From positions 1 to 17,287 of the forward strand of contig CAILUB010000210.1 in the NCBI GenBank assembly GCA_903837305.1: a stretch of DNA of 17,287 nt, in the 5' to 3' direction. A program made the position numbers and the translations under genes. Within the stretch, counting starts at the first letter, position 1. The number at the start of each line of letters is the position of its first letter. Below the pieces are notes generated by a model, which saw nothing but the letters and a program-made list of their open reading frames with translations, ran no database searches and was not told the origin of the DNA. Shown here piece by piece: positions 13,859 through 17,287 of this stretch. The DNA comes from an uncultured Cytophagaceae bacterium (GTDB taxonomy: Bacteria > Bacteroidota > Bacteroidia > Cytophagales > Spirosomataceae).

Positions 13859-16800
13859 TTAGGCTATCGTGACATTCACGAACAGATTAGATTCCTCAAA
13901 AGTAAGTTCCGTTGAGGCTGATTCCACCCACTCCAAACTCAAGGCTTGCACCTCCTGCGAGATATAGGCTTTGAATTCGTTCAAGCTGGCCGTCCATTCT
14001 TCGTCCGAACGCTGCACTTGGATATTTATTTTATCCGTCACATCGAAACCAGAATCTTTACGCAAGTTTTGGATACGGTTCACGAATTCACGTGCGTTCC
14101 CCTCGCGAACTAATTCCGGCGTTAAAGTATTGTCTAACGCAATCGTCAATCCACCCTCGCTTGCCGTCAAATAACCCGGCATATCCTCTGTCAAGATTTC
14201 AATGTCCGCTAATGCGATCTCAAATCCTTGAATCTTAGCAGATCCAGCTGACTCGATCGAGGCTAAATCCTCCGATGACATTCCCGTGATGGCCTCCGCG
14301 ACCACTTTCATATCTTTCCCAAACTTAGGGCCTAAAGCCTTGAAATTAGGTTTCACTTTCTTATTCAATACCCCAGACGCGTCATTTAAATAATTAACCT
14401 CCTTCACGTTTACCTCTGATTTGATCAGATCTTCCACGCGACGGATTTGGTCTCTTACGGACTCTTGCAATACCGGCACTAATACTTGCGCTAAAGGCTG
14501 ACGCACTTTCAGCCGGTGTACCTTGCGAATCGAGTGAACCAGCGAACAAATACCTTGCGCTAATTCCATCGACGTTTCTAATGCCGGGTTTTGTAGGCTC
14601 GGATTTACCTTCGCGAAATGCGTCAAGTGAACCGATTCTTTGCCCGTCAAATTCTTGTACAACCATTCTCCGTAGAATGGCGCGATAGGCGACATTAATT
14701 GCGCCACCGTCTCTAAACAATGGTATAAAGTCTCGTAAGCCGCTTGTTTATCCGCGTTGATCGCCTGATTCGCCGTTTCCGGATTCCAGAAGCGTCGGCG
14801 TGACAAACGAACATACCAGTTAGACAAATGATCACACACAAAATCTTGGATCGCGCGACCTGCCTTCGTAGGCTCGTAGGTCTCGAAAGCCTCATCCACC
14901 TCCGCGATCAAATTCATTAATTTAGATAGAATCCAACGGTCTAATTCCGTTAAATCCTCCTCTTTAATTCCTGCTGGAACGAATCCATCGAGATTCGCAT
15001 ACAAGGCGAAGAAATTATAGGTATTCGTCAGTGTGCCAAAGAACTTGTTGCGCACCTCCGTAATCCCAGCTAAATCAAATTTCAAGTTATCCCAAGGCTG
15101 CGCATTCGTAATCATATACCAACGCGTCGGATCTGCTCCGTAGGCTTTCAAGGTCTCGAATGGATCGATGGCGTTGCCTAGGCGTTTGGACATCTTGTTT
15201 CCATTTTTGTCCAACACTAATCCCGTTGAAACGACATTCTTGAACGCCACAGAATCTTCCACCATACTCGAAATCGCGTGCAGCGTAAAGAACCAACCAC
15301 GCGTTTGATCCACCCCTTCTGAGATGAAATCCGCTGGATAACTCTGCTTAAATACATCTTGATTTTCGAATGGATAGTGCCACTGCGCAAACGGCATCGC
15401 ACCTGAATCGAACCAAACGTCGATCAAATCCAATTCCCTCGTTAACACATTTCCTGTCGCTGAAAGCAAGAATACCTCATCCACAAATGGACGGTGCAAG
15501 TCTGCCTCTCCCGCTGCTAAGGCCTTTAAAAAAGCTGCGTTTCCTTTTGTCTGAACGTCCGTCAGAGTCCCAGAAGCCTGTGCCTTCTCAATCTCCGTTT
15601 TCAATTGCTCTAACGAACCGATACAGATTTCCTCTGCACCATCTTCCGTCCGCCAAATAGGCAACGGCGTTCCCCAATAGCGAGAACGAGACAAATTCCA
15701 GTCCACTAAATTCTCTAACCAGTTCCCGAAACGACCCGTTCCAGTCGACTCCGGTTTCCACTGAATCGTCTTGTTTAAGGCGATTAATTTATCTTTTACT
15801 GCCGTCGTCTTGATGAACCAAGAATCCAATGGATAATACAAGACCGGCTTATCCGTTCTCCAGCAATGTGGATACGGGTGATCAAATTTCTGAACGTTAA
15901 ATGCTTTATTTTCGGTCTTTAACTGAATCGCAATACGCTCATCCACTGACAAATACTTGTCGCGGCCTTGCTTCACGCGCTCTGCTTCTTTCTCCTCATC
16001 CGTTAAGTAAGCTTCTTTTACGGGTTCCAAAGCATAGTCCGTCACCTGCGCCACAAAACGGCCTTGGCGATTTACTAATGGCACTTCTTTGCCGTTTTCA
16101 TCGGTAATTAATAGCGCTGGAATGTTGTTTTGGGCAGCCACTCTAAAGTCATCTGCTCCAAAAGTCGGCGCGGTGTGCACCATACCCGTCCCATCTTCAG
16201 TCGTCACAAAGTCCCCTAAAATCACACGGAACGCTGGCGCCGATGGCTGTACATACGGCATTAATTGCTCGTATTCTACTCCTTCTAAATCCGATCCTTT
16301 GCAAGTCGCAACGATCTCGTATGGAATCGCCTGTGGCTTTTTCTCTGCCGCTTCGTATGCCGCAAAGTCGCCGTTTTCAGCGGCGGATTGGAAGTAGTTT
16401 TTGACTAAGTCTTTGGCCAAAACTACATAAACCGGCAGGTAGGTGTACGGATTAAAGGTCTTGACCAATACATACGCAATATTCTTTCCAGCCGTCAAAG
16501 CAGTGTTAGATGGCAAGGTCCAAGGCGTAGTCGTCCAAGCCAATAAATAGACCGGCGCATCGCCTGACGCCTTAAATAAAAACTCAGATTTCGCGTTCTT
16601 GATCGCCTTAAATTGCGCCGTCAAAGACGTATCCTTCACATCGCGGTAGCAACCCGGCTGGTTCAATTCGTGGGACGAAAGACCAGTTCCCGCCGCTGGC
16701 GAATACGGCTGAATCGTATAACCTTTGTATAATAAACCTTGATCGTATAAACGCTTCAATAAGTTCCAAACACTCTCAATGTAGTTCGCTTGGTAAGTCA

Positions 16801-17245
16801 CATAAGGGTTTTCAAGATCCACCCAGTAACCCATTTTCTCCGTCAAACTATTCCATTGATCGGTGAATTTCATCACCGTCTCGCGGCACTTTTTGTTATA
16901 TTCTTCGACCGAAATGCTCTTGCCAATATCTTCTTTCGTAATGCCTAATTCCTTTTCTACCTGCAATTCTACCGGCAAACCGTGAGTATCCCAGCCCCCT
17001 TTACGCTTTACTTGATTCCCTTTTAGGGTTTGATACCGGCAAAAAATATCCTTAATCGCCCGCGCCATCACGTGGTGGATACCCGGCGTTCCGTTCGCAG
17101 AAGGAGGTCCCTCAAAAAACGTAAACGTAGGCTGTCCCTCTCTAGTCGAGATGGATTTTTCAAAGATGTTATTCGCGTTCCAGAAATCTAGAATTTCATC
17201 TGCCAAAGCGGCGTAATCTAAATTTTTGTATTCCTTAAAGCTCAC
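13859..17245 (-). CDS. ileS: Isoleucyl-tRNA synthetase, eukaryote-like (type 2) form with GIHH signature
   Basis: Class I synthetase charging tRNA-Ile, cytoplasmic, 1128 residues, complete. The catalytic Rossmann fold is split by the CP1 editing domain (about 200-440), which has WTTTPW (237-242) and GTGMVHTAPTFGADD (352-366) with the conserved editing Asp pair. KMSKR (684-688) takes the place of KMSKS. Anticodon-binding and C-terminal domains follow from about 760. The HIGH site reads PSANGTPGIHH: Gly55-Ile56-His57-His58, so the canonical HXGH has its first and third residues swapped. The sequence style and lack of a C-terminal zinc finger place it in the type 2 group, generally tolerant to mupirocin. 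The start is GTG (17243-17245); an in-frame TAA lies a few codons upstream with no ATG between. First gene of an operon with the TPR, lipoprotein and EnvC-like genes; only 42 bases of upstream DNA are visible and no confident promoter was found there. Confidence 0.97.
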   Translation of the reverse strand: MSFKEYKNLDYAALADEILDFWNANNIFEKSISTREGQPTFTFFEGPPSANGTPGIHHVMARAIKDIFCRYQTLKGNQVKRKGGWDTHGLPVELQVEKELGITKEDIGKSISVEEYNKKCRETVMKFTDQWNSLTEKMGYWVDLENPYVTYQANYIESVWNLLKRLYDQGLLYKGYTIQPYSPAAGTGLSSHELNQPGCYRDVKDTSLTAQFKAIKNAKSEFLFKASGDAPVYLLAWTTTPWTLPSNTALTAGKNIAYVLVKTFNPYTYLPVYVVLAKDLVKNYFQSAAENGDFAAYEAAEKKPQAIPYEIVATCKGSDLEGVEYEQLMPYVQPSAPAFRVILGDFVTTEDGTGMVHTAPTFGADDFRVAAQNNIPALLITDENGKEVPLVNRQGRFVAQVTDYALEPVKEAYLTDEEKEAERVKQGRDKYLSVDERIAIQLKTENKAFNVQKFDHPYPHCWRTDKPVLYYPLDSWFIKTTAVKDKLIALNKTIQWKPESTGTGRFGNWLENLVDWNLSRSRYWGTPLPIWRTEDGAEEICIGSLEQLKTEIEKAQASGTLTDVQTKGNAAFLKALAAGEADLHRPFVDEVFLLSATGNVLTRELDLIDVWFDSGAMPFAQWHYPFENQDVFKQSYPADFISEGVDQTRGWFFTLHAISSMVEDSVAFKNVVSTGLVLDKNGNKMSKRLGNAIDPFETLKAYGADPTRWYMITNAQPWDNLKFDLAGITEVRNKFFGTLTNTYNFFALYANLDGFVPAGIKEEDLTELDRWILSKLMNLIAEVDEAFETYEPTKAGRAIQDFVCDHLSNWYVRLSRRRFWNPETANQAINADKQAAYETLYHCLETVAQLMSPIAPFYGEWLYKNLTGKESVHLTHFAKVNPSLQNPALETSMELAQGICSLVHSIRKVHRLKVRQPLAQVLVPVLQESVRDQIRRVEDLIKSEVNVKEVNYLNDASGVLNKKVKPNFKALGPKFGKDMKVVAEAITGMSSEDLASIESAGSAKIQGFEIALADIEILTEDMPGYLTASEGGLTIALDNTLTPELVREGNAREFVNRIQNLRKDSGFDVTDKINIQVQRSDEEWTASLNEFKAYISQEVQALSLEWVESASTELTFEESNLFVNVTIA

Positions 17246-17287
17246 AGACGTGTGGGGTTAAAATGAAAAAATTGGCAAAATTGAGGC

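Noticed and set aside
15370..15660. Plus-strand and other open frames inside ileS
   Set aside because: All are antisense or out of frame to a complete, highly conserved synthetase.
1..17287. CRISPR arrays, tRNA or rRNA genes, insertion sequences, defence genes
   Set aside because: No regular repeat-spacer pattern, no cloverleaf or rRNA-like stretch, no transposase or integrase motif and no terminal inverted repeats were seen on reading both strands.

Overview
The window looks like chromosomal DNA from a pigmented aerobic member of the Bacteroidota, most likely near the Cytophagales. I base this on perfect TAnnTTTG -7 boxes ahead of three genes, starts without Shine-Dalgarno sequences, a TonB-dependent receptor with a carboxypeptidase-like N-terminal domain, the run TPR protein / DUF4292-type lipoprotein / EnvC-like protein, and a compact sigma factor-crtI-crtB cluster. 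The lineage is inferred from gene content; there is no rRNA gene here to confirm it. Coding density is high. I see no tRNA, rRNA, CRISPR array, insertion sequence or other mobile element, and no gene-free stretch longer than about 200 bases.

Layout: (1) 1-951, minus: xylose isomerase (xylA), cut by the left edge. (2) 952-1089: a divergent control region with a strong xylA -7 box and a tandem 10-bp repeat. (3) 1090-3435, plus: a secreted M1-family metallopeptidase, closed by a bidirectional terminator. (4) 3467-7392, minus: a tightly spaced operon crtI - crtB - TauE/SafE-type permease - Kir-type potassium channel (read right to left), with its own promoter. (5) 7526-8038, minus: an ECF-type sigma factor with its own terminator and a promoter packed with TTAAACAAA boxes. 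(6) 8234-10552, plus: a TonB-dependent outer-membrane receptor resembling ZnuD zinc receptors; its stop overlaps the stop of the convergent gene. (7) 10549-17245, minus: an operon ileS - TPR protein - DUF4292/LolB-like lipoprotein - EnvC-like protein (read right to left).

How the genes may work together: CrtB makes phytoene and CrtI desaturates it, giving the red/orange carotenoid backbone. The sigma factor next door probably governs stress- or light-related expression. The permease and potassium channel appear to be co-transcribed with the pigment genes, which is an unexpected pairing. The ileS operon couples translation to cell-envelope maintenance: a periplasmic TPR protein, an outer-membrane lipoprotein of possible LolB-like fold, and an EnvC-like protein whose LytM domain has lost its catalytic histidines. 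The IleRS itself carries GIHH in place of the canonical HXGH signature.

Most of the window is ordinary core genome. The points most worth following are the altered IleRS signature, the box cluster in the sigma-factor promoter (one copy fills the -33/-7 spacer exactly), the channel and permease tied to carotenoid genes, and the tandem repeat at the xylA promoter. I do not see convincing evidence of a wholly new system such as a defence island or mobile genetic unit.
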